Source: CAIKMD01 sp963803265 (lineage in GTDB: Bacteria; Pseudomonadota; Alphaproteobacteria; ATCC43930; CGMCC-115725). From it: a stretch of 64,000 nucleotides of DNA. A model generated the notes under the pieces. It worked only from the letters and a program-made list of their open reading frames with translations. It did not search any database and was not told where the DNA came from. The position numbers and the translations under genes are program-made. Shown here piece by piece: positions 27,721 to 37,429 of this stretch. The stretch is from positions 1 to 64,000 of the forward strand of contig CAWDLZ010000012.1 in assembly GCA_963803265.1 (NCBI GenBank), read 5' to 3'. Position 1 is the first letter of the stretch, and each line of letters begins with the position of its first letter.

Positions 27721-29244
27721 CTAATGCCGCGGGGTGCGCTGGCCCGCCGGCACGAGGAACGCGAACGCCAGCGTCAGCAGCGCGAACAATATGACCACGA
27801 GGTAGACGTCGGTGAGCGAGGACGCGATCGCGCCGCTCAATCGGGCGAGCTCGCCGGGCGCCATGGCGGCGCGCGCGACCGGATCCATCAGATGGGCGAT
27901 CGCGTCGTGGTCCTCGGGAAGTCGGGCGGCGAGGCTCCAATTGATGACGCCGCCGAGGAGCGCGGCGCCAACGCTCGCGCCGAACTGCCGCATGAAGAGA
28001 TTGCCCGAGGTCGCGGCGCCGCGCTGGTGCATGGGCACCGCATTCTGCGCGGCGACGAGGAAAGTAGTGTTGCAGAACCCGATGCCAAAGCCGATCAGGC
28101 CACCGCTGGCGAAGGCCCAGTCCGGCCCGCGCTCCGGATCGAGGGCGGCGAGCATCACTCCGCCCAAGACGAGCAGCACGCCGCCGAAGATCGCCATGCT
28201 GCGGTAGGTGACGCGCACCAGGAGGCGCCCGGCGAAGGCGCCGATGATGGTCCAGCCGAGCGATTGGCTGATCAGCGTGAAGCCCGCGACCACCGGACTC
28301 CGGCCCATCACGCCTTGGACATAGGGCGGAATGAACACAATGACGCCCATCATCACCATGCCGATCGCGAGCGAGCCGAGATTGGTGGTGGACACGATGC
28401 GATTGCGCCATAGCTCGACCGGCACGATCGGCTCGCTCACGCGGCTCTCCCAAAAGGCGAGGAAGGCGAGGGTCGCCACCGCGACGCCGAGCAGAATGAC
28501 GATGGTCCGCGCATCGAGCTCGGCGAACTGCACCAAGGCGAGGAGCAGCGAGCCAACCCCGATAACCAGCAGGATCGAGCCAAGATAATCGATGCGGTGC
28601 GCGCGCAGCTCGATCCGGTCGTGGAACGCCATGGCCAACACCGTGATCATCGCGACCCCGGGCAGCAGATTGATCCAGAATACCGAGCGCCAGCCGAGGC
28701 TCGCCGTCAGCAGCGCGCCGATGAGCGGCCCGGACAGCGCCGAGGCGCCCCAGATCGCGTTGAGATTGCCCTGAACTTTGACGCGCTCGACCGGCGGATA
28801 AAGGTCGGCGATGATCGTGAGCGCGATCGGCTGGAGCCCGCCGCCGCCGAGTCCCTGCACGAAGCGGAACGCTACCAGCGAGATCATGTCCCAGGCTGCG
28901 CTGCACATCAGCGTGCCGAACAGGAACAGGCCAGTCGATACGATCAGCAGCCATTTTCGACCGTAAAGGTCGGCGAGCCTGCCATAAATCGGGATCGCGA
29001 CCGCCTGCGACAGCAGATAGGCCGCGAACACCCAACTGATGAACTCGAAGCCGCCGACCGCCGCGACGATCGAGGGCATCGCGGTCGCGACGATCGAGGA
29101 TTCGACCGAGACCATGAAGATCGCGACGCAGCACGCGCCCACGACCCAGCGTCGGCTGGATTCGTGAATCGGCGGGGTTTCGGCTTGGACAACGGAAGAT
29201 TCGGGCACGGCCTCGCGCTCGCTCGCCTTGGGCGCGCCGACCAT
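27721..29244 (-). CDS. DHA2-family MFS efflux transporter (EmrB/QacA-like)
   Basis: A 507-residue inner-membrane drug:proton antiporter with about 14 membrane spans. Span 1 carries FMVSVESSIVATAMPSI, the DHA2 motif D1 in altered form with E-S-S in place of L-D-x-T. Motif A is GRLADLYGRKWLL. Motif C occurs as GPLIGALLT after GNLNAIWGASALSGP. It is intact and convergent with the CheY gene across repeat A. No regulator or EmrA-like adaptor is adjacent, so a single-component export of lipophilic compounds is likely. Substrate unknown. Confidence 0.88.
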   Translation of the reverse strand: MVGAPKASEREAVPESSVVQAETPPIHESSRRWVVGACCVAIFMVSVESSIVATAMPSIVAAVGGFEFISWVFAAYLLSQAVAIPIYGRLADLYGRKWLLIVSTGLFLFGTLMCSAAWDMISLVAFRFVQGLGGGGLQPIALTIIADLYPPVERVKVQGNLNAIWGASALSGPLIGALLTASLGWRSVFWINLLPGVAMITVLAMAFHDRIELRAHRIDYLGSILLVIGVGSLLLALVQFAELDARTIVILLGVAVATLAFLAFWESRVSEPIVPVELWRNRIVSTTNLGSLAIGMVMMGVIVFIPPYVQGVMGRSPVVAGFTLISQSLGWTIIGAFAGRLLVRVTYRSMAIFGGVLLVLGGVMLAALDPERGPDWAFASGGLIGFGIGFCNTTFLVAAQNAVPMHQRGAATSGNLFMRQFGASVGAALLGGVINWSLAARLPEDHDAIAHLMDPVARAAMAPGELARLSGAIASSLTDVYLVVILFALLTLAFAFLVPAGQRTPRH

Positions 29245-29319
29245 AGCGCAAATTCCCGGGGCGAGCGATTGACAGCCGCGGTCCGTTCGGCTTGCCTCCT
29301 ATGCAGAAGAGGAATGGCG

Positions 29320-30498
29320 ATGGCGCAACCGGACCTGACCGAGCTGATCGCGCGCGCGCGCGCGTTGTCCCCGGTCTTGCGCGAGCGTGCGGCGGAAACC
29401 GAGAAACTGCGCCGCTTGCCCGATGCGACCGTCGCGGCGCTGCACGAGACCGGGCTTCTCCGTCTGTTCCAGCCGGCGCGCTATGGCGGCGTCGAGGCGC
29501 ATTTTCGCGCCTTCGTCGAAATCGGCGCGATCCTCGCCCAGGGTTGCGGCTCGACCTCGTGGGTGTTCAACAACCTGGTCGTCCATAACTGGATGCTCGG
29601 CTATTGGCCGGAACTCGCCCAGGACGAAGTGTGGCGGGCCACGCCCGACGCCGTGATCGGCTCGTCGTTCGTTTTTCCCGCCGGCCGCGCCGAGACCGTC
29701 GCCGGCGGGTACCGGCTTTCGGGACGCTGGCCGTTCGCGAGCGGCATCGATTCGTCGAGCTGGGCGATGCTCGCCGCCAACGTCGCGCCCGCGGCCGGCG
29801 GCAAGCCCGAGCCGCGCTTCTTCATCGTGCCCTCAGCCGACTACGCCACGATCGACACTTGGTACGCGATGGGCCTTGCCGGCACCGGCAGCAAAGACCT
29901 CCTCGCCGACGGCATTTTCGTGCCCGAGCACCGCAGCCTCGCGGCCGAGCAGGGCAAGGGCGCGCCGCATCCGGGCAGCGCGGTCAACCCGGGCGCCCTC
30001 TACAAGCTCGCCTGGTACGCGCTCTTCGGCTTCGTCAACGGCGCCACCGCGCTCGGTATCGCGCAAGGCGCGGTCGCGGCGTTCATCGCGGCGACGCGCG
30101 CGCGGGTCGCCACCGCCTCGGGGCAGCATGTCGCCGATTTCGCCACCATGCAGGTCCGTGTGGCGGAAGCAGCGACCTTGATCGACGCGGCCGAGACTCT
30201 GATGCTCAAGGATTGCGGTGAGGCGATGACCATCGCCGAATCGGGCCGGCAGGCGAATGACGAGGAAAAAACGCGCTGGCGGCGCGACGGCGCGTTCGGC
30301 GTGCGCATGAGCGTGCGCGCGGTCGATATTCTTTTTGCCGGCGCCGGCGGCAGCGCGATCGCTGAATCCCACCCCCTGCAGCGCGCGCTGCGCGACATCC
30401 ACGCGGCGCAGGGCCATATCGGCCTCAACTGGGACGTCAACGGAACCCTCTATGGCCGCGTCGCCTTGGGGCTCGATCCGGAATTTCCGTTGCTTTAA
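29320..30498 (+). CDS. Acyl-CoA-dehydrogenase-like flavin-dependent monooxygenase
   Basis: A 392-residue protein with the acyl-CoA dehydrogenase fold. The helical N-domain has LPDATVAALHETGLLRLFQPARYGG, then GCGSTSWVFNNLVVHNW, and the beta domain has YRLSGRWPFASGID. The helical C-domain has GGSAIAESHPLQRALRDIHAAQGHI. These blocks match the HsaA/DszC/4-HPA-hydroxylase-type branch, which uses reduced flavin from a partner reductase, and not the classical dehydrogenases. No reductase is adjacent. The ATG at 29320 is preferred over 29314 because it is better spaced from GAAGAGGA. Substrate unknown; aromatic or heteroaromatic compounds are typical. Confidence 0.82.
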   Translation: MAQPDLTELIARARALSPVLRERAAETEKLRRLPDATVAALHETGLLRLFQPARYGGVEAHFRAFVEIGAILAQGCGSTSWVFNNLVVHNWMLGYWPELAQDEVWRATPDAVIGSSFVFPAGRAETVAGGYRLSGRWPFASGIDSSSWAMLAANVAPAAGGKPEPRFFIVPSADYATIDTWYAMGLAGTGSKDLLADGIFVPEHRSLAAEQGKGAPHPGSAVNPGALYKLAWYALFGFVNGATALGIAQGAVAAFIAATRARVATASGQHVADFATMQVRVAEAATLIDAAETLMLKDCGEAMTIAESGRQANDEEKTRWRRDGAFGVRMSVRAVDILFAGAGGSAIAESHPLQRALRDIHAAQGHIGLNWDVNGTLYGRVALGLDPEFPLL

Positions 30499-30509
30499 TA
30501 TAGATCCGG

Positions 30510-31266
30510 TCACCGGCATCCGCCGGCGCCGGGCACCGCGACATCCGGCATGCGTTCGCCGATGAGCTTGGCGCGCTCTTCGATGTAAGGCGTCGGCCGC
30601 GCCGGCGACCAGCGGCGTGGATTGGGCAGTACCGCCGCGAGCAGCGCCGCCTCATTCGGCGACAGCCGGGCCGCGGATATGCCGAGCTTCGCGCTGCGTC
30701 GCCGTCTCGGCGCCGTAGATGCCGTCCCCCCATTCGATGACATTGAGATAGACCTCGATGATGCGGCGTTTGCTCCAGCTCAGCTCGATCAGCGCCGTGA
30801 GATAAGCCTCGATCCCCTTGCGGATGAGGCTTCGACCCGGCCACAGAAAGAGATTCTTCGCGGTCTGCATGGTGATGGTGCTGGCGCCCTTCGGCTCGCC
30901 GCCCGCGCGCCAAATGCGCCAGGCTTGGCCCAACGCGTCCCAATCGAAGCCGTGATGGAAGCAGAATTTTTCGTCCTCGGAAGCTACTACTGCGCGCACC
31001 AGCGCCGGCGAGATGCGGTCAAGCGGCACCCAGGCTTTCCGGATCGGCGCGCCTTCGGCCGCGCGGATCACCATCAGCGGCGTAAGCGGCGGCGGCACGA
31101 AGCGATAGGCGAGGATCGGCAGGATCGGCAGCGCCAGCGCAGCGGCCAGCCCGTACGCCAGAACTGGGACAATTCCATGCCGGTAGCGGCGCGGATGTCT
31201 GCGGGAGCGAGCCTTGCCCTTGGGCGGGGCATCCTCGGGTCGAGCGGCGAGGATCGGTGGCGTCAT
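30510..31266 (-). CDS. mtgA: Monofunctional peptidoglycan transglycosylase (frameshifted)
   Basis: Membrane-anchored GT51 enzyme that polymerises lipid II into glycan strands, about 251 residues. One membrane span lies near residues 35-60 (GIVPVLAYGLAAALALPIL). The first catalytic glutamate is in VASEDEKFCFHHGFD. GASTITMQTAKNLFLW and RKGIEAYLTALIEL follow, then IEVYLNVIEWGDGIYG. One surplus G near 30695 breaks the frame before LGISAARLSPNEAALLAA. The penultimate region NPRRWSP is normal for MtgA. It is convergent with the flavoprotein gene, 11 bases apart. Confidence 0.9.
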
Positions 31267-31482
31267 GGCGCGCCGCACGATAGACTGCTAAACGGCTCTC
31301 GCCAAACGATCTCGGCCGGTCTCATCGCGACCGGAAACCCAGCCGCGGAAGAGAATTACACGGATTTAACTGTTGACCTGGGGGGCGGGGCGGTAGTTTT
31401 TCGCCCTTTCAAGGGGAAGAGCGCCGCGGCCCAAACCGTGCGGCGCGCCGACAAGAAATCACGAACACCGATGGGGACAGCC

Positions 31483-32655
31483 ATGATGCGTCACGTTTTC
31501 CGGGCATTTGGGCCGCTCTTGGCTCTGGCCTTGGCCAGCCAAGCCTTCGCCGCCGACACGACCACGCATCTGAAAGGCCTGTGGCTCACCACCGACTATC
31601 CGTCCTTGACCGCCCGCGCGGGCGCCAGCACGACGGTGAAAGTCAAGCTCCAGAATTACGGCTTGGCGCCGGAAAGTGTCGCGCTGTCGGTCGATGGCGT
31701 GCCGGGCGGTTGGAAAGCGACGGTGCTGGGCGACGGCGCGCCGGTCTTTGCGGCGATGCCCGCCTCCGACGACAGTGTTCCGCTCTCGCTGCGCATCGAC
31801 GTGCCCGCCGGGCTGCCCGCCGGCACGCACGCCATGACCTTGCGCGCGAAATCCGCGGACGCCAGCGCCGCGTTGCCGATCGACGTGACCATCGGCCAGG
31901 ACCTGCCGGCGAAGCTCGTGCTGAAGTCAACGCTGCCCTCGCTGCTCGGCAGCGCCAAGACGAGCTTCGAATTCCAGTTCAACGTCGCCAACCAGAGCGA
32001 CCGCGACCTCGTCGTGAAGCTCGCCGCGCAAGCGCCGCCGGGCTTCCAGACCTCGTTCACGGAAGCCTATGGCACGCAGGAGATCAGCTCGATCCCGATC
32101 GAGGCGGGCAAGGACAAGGATATCAAGGTGAAGGTGCAGCCCCCAGCGCAGGCACCCGCCGATTCCTATCCGGTCTCGGTGCAAGTCTCGGCCGACGACG
32201 CGAGCGCCGAGACCACCATGACCATGGAGATCACCGGCCAGCCGCAACTGCACCTGACCGGCGAGGAAGGGCGGCTATCGACGTCGGCCGTCGCGGGCGA
32301 AACGACGCCGGTCGCGCTGGTCCTCAGCAATGACGGCAGCGCGGCGGCGAAGGATATTTCCCTTACGGCTTCGCCGCCCACGGACTGGAAAGTCACCTTC
32401 CAGCCCGACAAGGTCGCCGAGCTGGGTCCCGGCGACAAGCTCAACGTGCAGGCGCAGCTGACCCCGTCGGCGAAGGCGATCGCCGGCGATTACATGACCA
32501 CCTTCAACGCGAATGGCGACGGCAGCGACAGCAGCTCGGCGGATATTCGCGTCACGGTGTCGACCTCGACCATCTGGGGCATCGTTGGCGTCGCCATCGT
32601 CGGCATCGCCCTCTTGATCGCGGTCGGCGCGGTGGCGCGTTTTGGCCGCCGCTGA
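31483..32655 (+). CDS. NEW3-domain exported protein with C-terminal membrane anchor
   Basis: A secreted protein of 390 residues anchored by a C-terminal span (IWGIVGVAIVGIALLIAVG) with a short basic tail. A signal peptide ending in SQAFA precedes two or three immunoglobulin-like beta modules. NYGLAPESVALSVDGVPGGW and LTASPPTDWKVTFQPDKVAELGPGD resemble the NPCBM-associated NEW3 domain. The start at 31483 lies after GGGGACAG; an ATG at 31471 is also in frame. It heads an operon with an ABC ATPase (10 bases on) and an ABC-2 permease. I infer a periplasmic partner of that exporter. The cargo is unknown. Confidence 0.78.
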   Translation: MMRHVFRAFGPLLALALASQAFAADTTTHLKGLWLTTDYPSLTARAGASTTVKVKLQNYGLAPESVALSVDGVPGGWKATVLGDGAPVFAAMPASDDSVPLSLRIDVPAGLPAGTHAMTLRAKSADASAALPIDVTIGQDLPAKLVLKSTLPSLLGSAKTSFEFQFNVANQSDRDLVVKLAAQAPPGFQTSFTEAYGTQEISSIPIEAGKDKDIKVKVQPPAQAPADSYPVSVQVSADDASAETTMTMEITGQPQLHLTGEEGRLSTSAVAGETTPVALVLSNDGSAAAKDISLTASPPTDWKVTFQPDKVAELGPGDKLNVQAQLTPSAKAIAGDYMTTFNANGDGSDSSSADIRVTVSTSTIWGIVGVAIVGIALLIAVGAVARFGRR

Positions 32656-32665
32656 GTAACGCGCC

Positions 32666-33604
32666 ATGAGCGACAGCGTCATCGTCGCCACCGGGCTGAA
32701 GAAGCTTTATGGCGGCGTGCCCGCGGTGGACGGCGTCGATCTAGCCATCCGGCGCGGCGAGATCTTCGGCCTCCTCGGGCCCAACGGCGCCGGCAAGACT
32801 ACCACGATCCTGATGCTGCTAGGCCTTACGGAGGCCAATTCGGGCACCATCGCGGTCGATGGCTTCGATCCCGTGCGCGAGCCTTTGGAAGTGAAGCGCC
32901 GCGTCGGCTATCTGCCGGATTCGGTCGGCTTCTATGGCAATCTCACCGCGCGGCAGAATCTGCGCTATACCGCGCGGCTTTCCGGCCTCGGGCGGGACGA
33001 GGCCGAGGAGCGCATCGCACATTCCTTGGCGCGCTGCGGACTTGCCGCGGTCGCCGACCACAGGGTCGATACTTTCTCGCACGGCATGCGCCAGCGTCTC
33101 GGCCTGGGCGAGGTGATGATGAAGCGCGCCGAGGTCGCGATCCTCGACGAGCCGACCTCGGGCCTCGACCCGCAGGCGACCTTCGAGCTGCTCGACATGA
33201 TCCGTGGCCTCAAGGCCGAGCACGTCGCCGTGGTGCTCTCCTCGCATCTCTTGGAGCGCGTGCAGGCGGTGTGCGACCGCGTCGCGCTGTTCAGCCATGG
33301 CAAGATCGTGCTCGAGGGCACAGTGGCCGAGCTCGCGCAGCAGGTGCTGGGCGGCGGCTTTACGGTCGAGATCGAGGCGAGCGGTCCCGACCTGCCGCTC
33401 GTGTTCTCCAGGATTGCGGGCGTGCAGCGTGTGACCCAGGCCGGCGCGGGAATCTATCATCTCGTCGCCTCGCGCGACGTGCGCGCCGAGTTGGGCAACG
33501 CGATCGTCGCGGCCGGCGGATCGCTGCTGCGGCTCGATCACGTCGAGCCCAGCCTCGACAGCATCTATCGTCATTATTTCGAGGGCCAGCATGGCACGGC
33601 GTAG
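32666..33604 (+). CDS. ABC transporter ATP-binding protein (NosF/CcmA-like)
   Basis: Cytoplasmic ATPase of 312 residues. Walker A is GPNGAGKTTT, the ABC signature occurs as FSHGMRQRLGLGEVMM, Walker B is VAILDEPTSGLDP and the switch histidine is in LSSHLLERVQ. A C-terminal extension of about 90 residues follows, typical of ABC-2 exporters. It overlaps the permease gene by 14 bases. Together with the NEW3 protein this looks like the NosDFY-type arrangement, but no copper or nitrous-oxide genes are near. Confidence 0.9.
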   Translation: MSDSVIVATGLKKLYGGVPAVDGVDLAIRRGEIFGLLGPNGAGKTTTILMLLGLTEANSGTIAVDGFDPVREPLEVKRRVGYLPDSVGFYGNLTARQNLRYTARLSGLGRDEAEERIAHSLARCGLAAVADHRVDTFSHGMRQRLGLGEVMMKRAEVAILDEPTSGLDPQATFELLDMIRGLKAEHVAVVLSSHLLERVQAVCDRVALFSHGKIVLEGTVAELAQQVLGGGFTVEIEASGPDLPLVFSRIAGVQRVTQAGAGIYHLVASRDVRAELGNAIVAAGGSLLRLDHVEPSLDSIYRHYFEGQHGTA

Positions 33605-34553
33605 CGGCTCTATCTGGACCGGATGCGGCACCGTCTTTCTCAAGGAATTCGCCGATCACCTCGCCAGCGGGCGCATGCGCGTGCTCGAATGGCTGGTGCT
33701 GCTGACGGGCGTCGGCGCGGTCTATACCGCCATCCAGGATTTGAAGACCACGACCTCGCAGGACCCGTTCCTCTTCCTGCGCCTCTTTACCGACGCGCAC
33801 GACCCGCTGCCGTCCTTCATGGCGGTGCTGGGCTTTCTCATTCCTCTCGTCGCCATCGGGCTCGGGTTCGACGCGGTGAACGGCGAGTTCAACCGCCGTA
33901 CCATGAGCCGCATCCTGTCGCAGCCGATCTATCGCGACGCGCTGCTGCTGGGCAAGTTCTTTGCGGGGCTGGCGACCCTCGCCGTGGCGCTCGTCACCCT
34001 GTGGCTGCTGATCATCGGTTTGGGGCTCCTCACGCTGGGCGTGCCGCCGACCGGCGAAGAGGTGTCGCGCGGCGTCGCCTTCCTGGTCGTGGCCCTCGCC
34101 TATGGCGGCTTCTGGCTGGCCCTGGCGATGCTGTGCTCGGCGCTGTTCCGCGCGCCCGCGACCTCGGCGCTCGTGGCGCTGGGCGTCTGGCTGCTGATGA
34201 GCGTGCTGTGGCCGTTGCTGACCAACTTTGTCACCGCCGCGATTTTTCCAACGACGCCGCTGAGCTTGCTGGTCGGGCCGAGCTACGAGCAGATCGTGCT
34301 CCAGCAGACCCTGGCGCGCCTCTCGCCCAACACTCTCTTCGCGGAATCGCTCCTCGGCATCCTCCACCCCACGACCCGCGCGCTCGGCCCCGTGTTCATG
34401 AATCAGCTCGAGGGCGCGGTGATGGGCAATCCCCTGCCGCTCGGGCAAAGCTTGCTGCTGGTCTGGCCGCAAGCGACCGGCCTCGTCGCCGGAGTGATCG
34501 TGATGTTCGTCGCGGCCTATGTCGTCTTTCAGCGCCAGGAAGTCCGGGCATAA
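33591..34553 (+). CDS. ABC-2 family permease
   Basis: A 320-residue membrane protein with six predicted spans. An N-terminal amphipathic stretch (GCGTVFLKEFADHLASGRMRVLEW) precedes the first span, as in NosY-like permeases. A periplasmic loop follows the first span, and GFDAVNGEFNRRTMSRILSQPIYRDALLLGKF matches the cytoplasmic coupling loop of ABC-2 exporters. The last span ends FVAAYVVFQRQEV. It overlaps the ATPase gene, so the two surely form one transporter. Direction is probably export. Cargo is unknown. Confidence 0.87.
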   Translation: MARRSGSIWTGCGTVFLKEFADHLASGRMRVLEWLVLLTGVGAVYTAIQDLKTTTSQDPFLFLRLFTDAHDPLPSFMAVLGFLIPLVAIGLGFDAVNGEFNRRTMSRILSQPIYRDALLLGKFFAGLATLAVALVTLWLLIIGLGLLTLGVPPTGEEVSRGVAFLVVALAYGGFWLALAMLCSALFRAPATSALVALGVWLLMSVLWPLLTNFVTAAIFPTTPLSLLVGPSYEQIVLQQTLARLSPNTLFAESLLGILHPTTRALGPVFMNQLEGAVMGNPLPLGQSLLLVWPQATGLVAGVIVMFVAAYVVFQRQEVRA

Positions 34554-34567
34554 CCCGCGCGTTCTGA

Positions 34568-34573
34568 TATAAT
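34568..34573 (+). promoter_or_regulatory. TATAAT -10 element before the Rieske gene
   Basis: A perfect TATAAT hexamer lies 29 bases before the ATG of the Rieske oxygenase gene, in the short gap after the ABC permease stop. Seventeen bases upstream of it only CGGGCA is found, a poor -35, so an activator may be needed. Perfect -10 elements are rare in this GC-rich sequence. Confidence 0.4.
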
Positions 34574-34601
34574 CCGGCCGCGGTGTTCGCGGAGGGATGC
34601 C

Positions 34602-35619
34602 ATGTTTCTTAAGAATTCCTGGTACGTCGCGGCCAATCGCGCGAAGTGTCGCGCCAAATCTTCGGGCGGATCATCCTGGGCCAGCCGGTGGCGCTCTATC
34701 GCCGCGAAGACGGCGGCGCAGTCGCGCTCGAGGACCGGTGCTGCCACCGCCGCGTGCCGCTCCATCTCGGCAAGCTCGTCGGCGATAACGTGCAATGCGG
34801 CTATCACGGCTTCACTTACGATCCCACCGGCGCCTGCGTCGCGATCCCGTGGCAGGAGCGCATGACCGGGAATATCGGCGTGCGCTCTTATCCCGTGTGC
34901 GAGCGGCACCGCTATGTCTGGGTATGGATGGGCGAGAGGGACAAGGCCGATCCGGCGCTCATTCCCGATTTCCAGTTCAACGACGATCCCGGCTGGACCG
35001 CGGTGGGGGCCTGCCTTCACGTCGATGCGAATTATCTCCTGCTGGTCGAGAACCTGATCGACCTCTCGCATGTCCCGTTCGTCCATGCCTCGACCATCGG
35101 CTCGACCGAGGACACCAGCCCCAAGCTCAAGACCGAGCGCGGCGAGGGCTTCGTGCGCGTCGTCCGCGAGGCGCCGAACATCGCCTGCCCGCCGGCCATG
35201 CGCGCGCTCGGCTTTGCGCCCGTGGTCGATCAGAAGAAGACCATCACCTTCACCCCGGCCTCAAACATCTGGATCGACATCCCGACGAAGGACGCGGTGC
35301 CGGTCGCGGGGCGCAACGAGCCGATGCAACGCCGCACCATGATCCTCAACGCGATCACGCCCGAGACCGAGCGCTCATGCCATTACTTCTGGGTGCACGC
35401 GCGCGACTTCGACCAGGACAATGCCGAGCGCTCGGCGTTTTTCCTGAAGACCGTCACCTACGCCTTCAACGAGGACAAGGCCATCCTCGAGGCGCAGCAG
35501 AGGAACATCGGCTCGACCCCGAGGCGCCGACGCTCAACACCGGCGCCGATTGGGGCGGCGTTCAGGCCGTGCGCATGATGCACGAATTGATCGCGGCCGA
35601 GAGCGGCGAGGGACTGTGA
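34602..35619 (+). CDS. Rieske aromatic oxygenase, VanA-like (two frameshifts)
   Basis: Oxygenase component of about 339 residues, similar to vanillate O-demethylase VanA. The start MFLKNSWYVAANRA is followed by the Rieske site, CCHRRVPLH and CGYHGFTYD. The mononuclear iron ligands are in LIDLSHVPFVHAST. Shifts near 34637 (one base missing) and 35512 (one missing) must be bridged. The C-terminus in the third frame is DPEAPTLNTGADWGGVQ. GGAGG sits 11 bases before the ATG. Vanillate demethylation would feed protocatechuate to the facing lig operon. No VanB-type reductase is adjacent, so the electron donor must be elsewhere. It is convergent with ligC, without a gap. Confidence 0.83.
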
Positions 35620-36570
35620 TCAGCTCGTCGCGCTAAGGCTCTTGTCGAGCCGGTCGAGGACACGCATCGAGGCGAGGCATTGCGCGACGCTCGAATTCGG
35701 CTCGCGATGCTCCTTGATCGCGGCGAAGAATTCGCGGTCCTCGAGCTCGATCCCGTTCATCGAGACATCGACCTTCGAGACGTCGATCTTCTTGTCGTCG
35801 CCGTCGTAAAGATCGTCATAGACCGCCTTGTAGGTGCCGTTGTCGCAGATGTAGCGGAAGAACGAGCCGAGCGGCCCCTTGTTGTTGAAAGAGAGCGACA
35901 AGGTGCAAATGGCGCCCGATGGCGTCTTGAGCTGGATGCTCATATCCATCGCGATCTTAAGTTCGGGATGGATCGGGCCTTGCACCGCGCGCGCGATCGA
36001 TGGCACCTCGCCCGTCTGGTACATGAAGAGATCGACGGTGTGGCAGGCGTGATGCCACAGCAGATGATCGGTCCAAGTGCGCGGCTGGCCGGCCGCGTTC
36101 ATGTTGGTGCGGCGGAAGAAATAGGTCTGCACGTCCATCTGCTGGATCTTCAGCTCGCCCGAAGCGATGCGCTTGTGCACCCATTGATGGCTCGGATTGA
36201 AGCGGCGGACATGGCCGGCCATGGCGACGACGCCGGTTTGCTTCTGCGCCGCGACGATGCGCTCGGAATCGCCAAGCGAGTCCGCCATCGGGATCTCGAT
36301 CAGGACATGCTTGCCGGCGCGCATGCATTCGACCGCCTGATCGGCGTGCACCTGGGTCGGGCTGGCGAGGATCACCGCCTCGACGCCGGGAATCTTGAGG
36401 CTCTCGGAAAGATTCGTGGTCCAATGCGGGATTTTCCACTTCTTCGCCACTTCCTCGGTCCCGGCCGGCCGGCCGCCCGCGAGCGAGACCACCTCGGCGC
36501 CGGGTATGTTGGCCAAGGCCTCGAGGTGCTTGATGCCGAAAGCGCCCTGGCCGGCGAGGACGAGCTTCAT
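35620..36570 (-). CDS. ligC: 4-carboxy-2-hydroxymuconate-6-semialdehyde dehydrogenase
   Basis: NAD(P)-dependent Gfo/Idh/MocA-fold enzyme of 316 residues. It oxidises the hemiacetal form of the ring-cleavage product of protocatechuate to 2-pyrone-4,6-dicarboxylate. The nucleotide-binding motif is AGQGAFGIKHLEAL. The stretches GHVRRFNPSHQWVHK, QQMDVQTYFFRR, RTWTDHLLWHHACHTVDLF and GAICTLSLSFNN are the ones I know from LigC of Sphingobium. The ATG at 36568-36570 follows GGGAACG. It is the last gene of the six-gene operon, 17 bases after ligB. Frame intact. Confidence 0.93.
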   Translation of the reverse strand: MKLVLAGQGAFGIKHLEALANIPGAEVVSLAGGRPAGTEEVAKKWKIPHWTTNLSESLKIPGVEAVILASPTQVHADQAVECMRAGKHVLIEIPMADSLGDSERIVAAQKQTGVVAMAGHVRRFNPSHQWVHKRIASGELKIQQMDVQTYFFRRTNMNAAGQPRTWTDHLLWHHACHTVDLFMYQTGEVPSIARAVQGPIHPELKIAMDMSIQLKTPSGAICTLSLSFNNKGPLGSFFRYICDNGTYKAVYDDLYDGDDKKIDVSKVDVSMNGIELEDREFFAAIKEHREPNSSVAQCLASMRVLDRLDKSLSATS

Positions 36571-36587
36571 GATCCGTTCCCTAATGT

Positions 36588-37429
36588 TTAGCGTCGATTC
36601 TCGAGGATCATGTGCCCGACCGCGGTGTTCGAGGCCGGCACATGATAAAAGCGATAGACTTCCTTGGCGTCGAGGTCGAGCGCGCCGCGCATGATCAGCC
36701 ACATCACCAGCTCGATCCCTTCCGAGCCGGCCTCGCGGACATATTCGAGATGCTCGATCCGCGTCAGCGCCTCGGGATCGGCGGCGAGGCGGTCGAGGAA
36801 GCTGTTGTCGAATTCCTTGTTGATGAGGCCGGCGCGCGGACCCTGCAACTGATGCGACATGCCGCCGGTGCCGAAGATGACGACGCGCCGGTCGCCGGGA
36901 AAGACTCGACCGCTCGCCTGATCGCCTTGCCGAAATTCCAGCAGCGATGCCCGGTCGGCGGCGGATACTGAATGACGTTGACGCAAAGCGGGATGACCTT
37001 CATCGGCCATTCCTTGGGCTGGCCGCACATCAGCGACAGCGGCACGGTGAGGCCGTGATCGACCGGCATCTTGTTGACGATGGTGATGTCGAATTCGTCG
37101 AGGATGACCGCTTGGGCGATGTGCCAGGCGAGATCGGGATCGCCCTTCACCACCGGCACCGGACGAGGCCCCCAGCCTTCGTCGGCGGGCGGAAATTCCT
37201 CGGCGCAACCGAGCGCGAAGGTCGGGATGATCTCGAGCGAGAACGCCGAGGCGTGGTCGTTGTAAACGACGATCGCGACATCGGGCTTCAATTGGGCGAG
37301 CCATTTTTTCGAGAACTCGTAGCCCTTGAAGAGCGGCTGCCAATAGGGCTCGCCCGCCTTGCCGCCATCGAGCGCAGCGGCGATGGCGGGGACGTGCGAG
37401 GTCGCGACCCCCGCGATCAGCCTAGCCAC
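36588..37429 (-). CDS. ligB: Protocatechuate 4,5-dioxygenase beta (catalytic) subunit (frameshifted)
   Basis: Extradiol ring-cleavage subunit, about 280 residues. GVATSHVPAI provides the first iron histidine and VVYNDHASAFSLEIIPTFALG the second. NKMPVDHGLTVPLSLM and, after the shift, FGTGGMSHQLQGPRAG complete the active-site region. One base appears missing near 36900, in a C/G run. The start is the GTG at 37427-37429, which overlaps the ligA stop by eight bases. With LigA it opens protocatechuate, or gallate in some bacteria, between carbons 4 and 5. The closing stretch YRFYHVPASNTAVGHMILEN is normal for LigB. Confidence 0.92.

Noticed and set aside
28597..29310. Open frame upstream of and in frame with the flavoprotein gene
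   Set aside because: It lies opposite the MFS efflux gene and reads as charged low-complexity sequence. The flavoprotein start is fixed by its ribosome-binding site.
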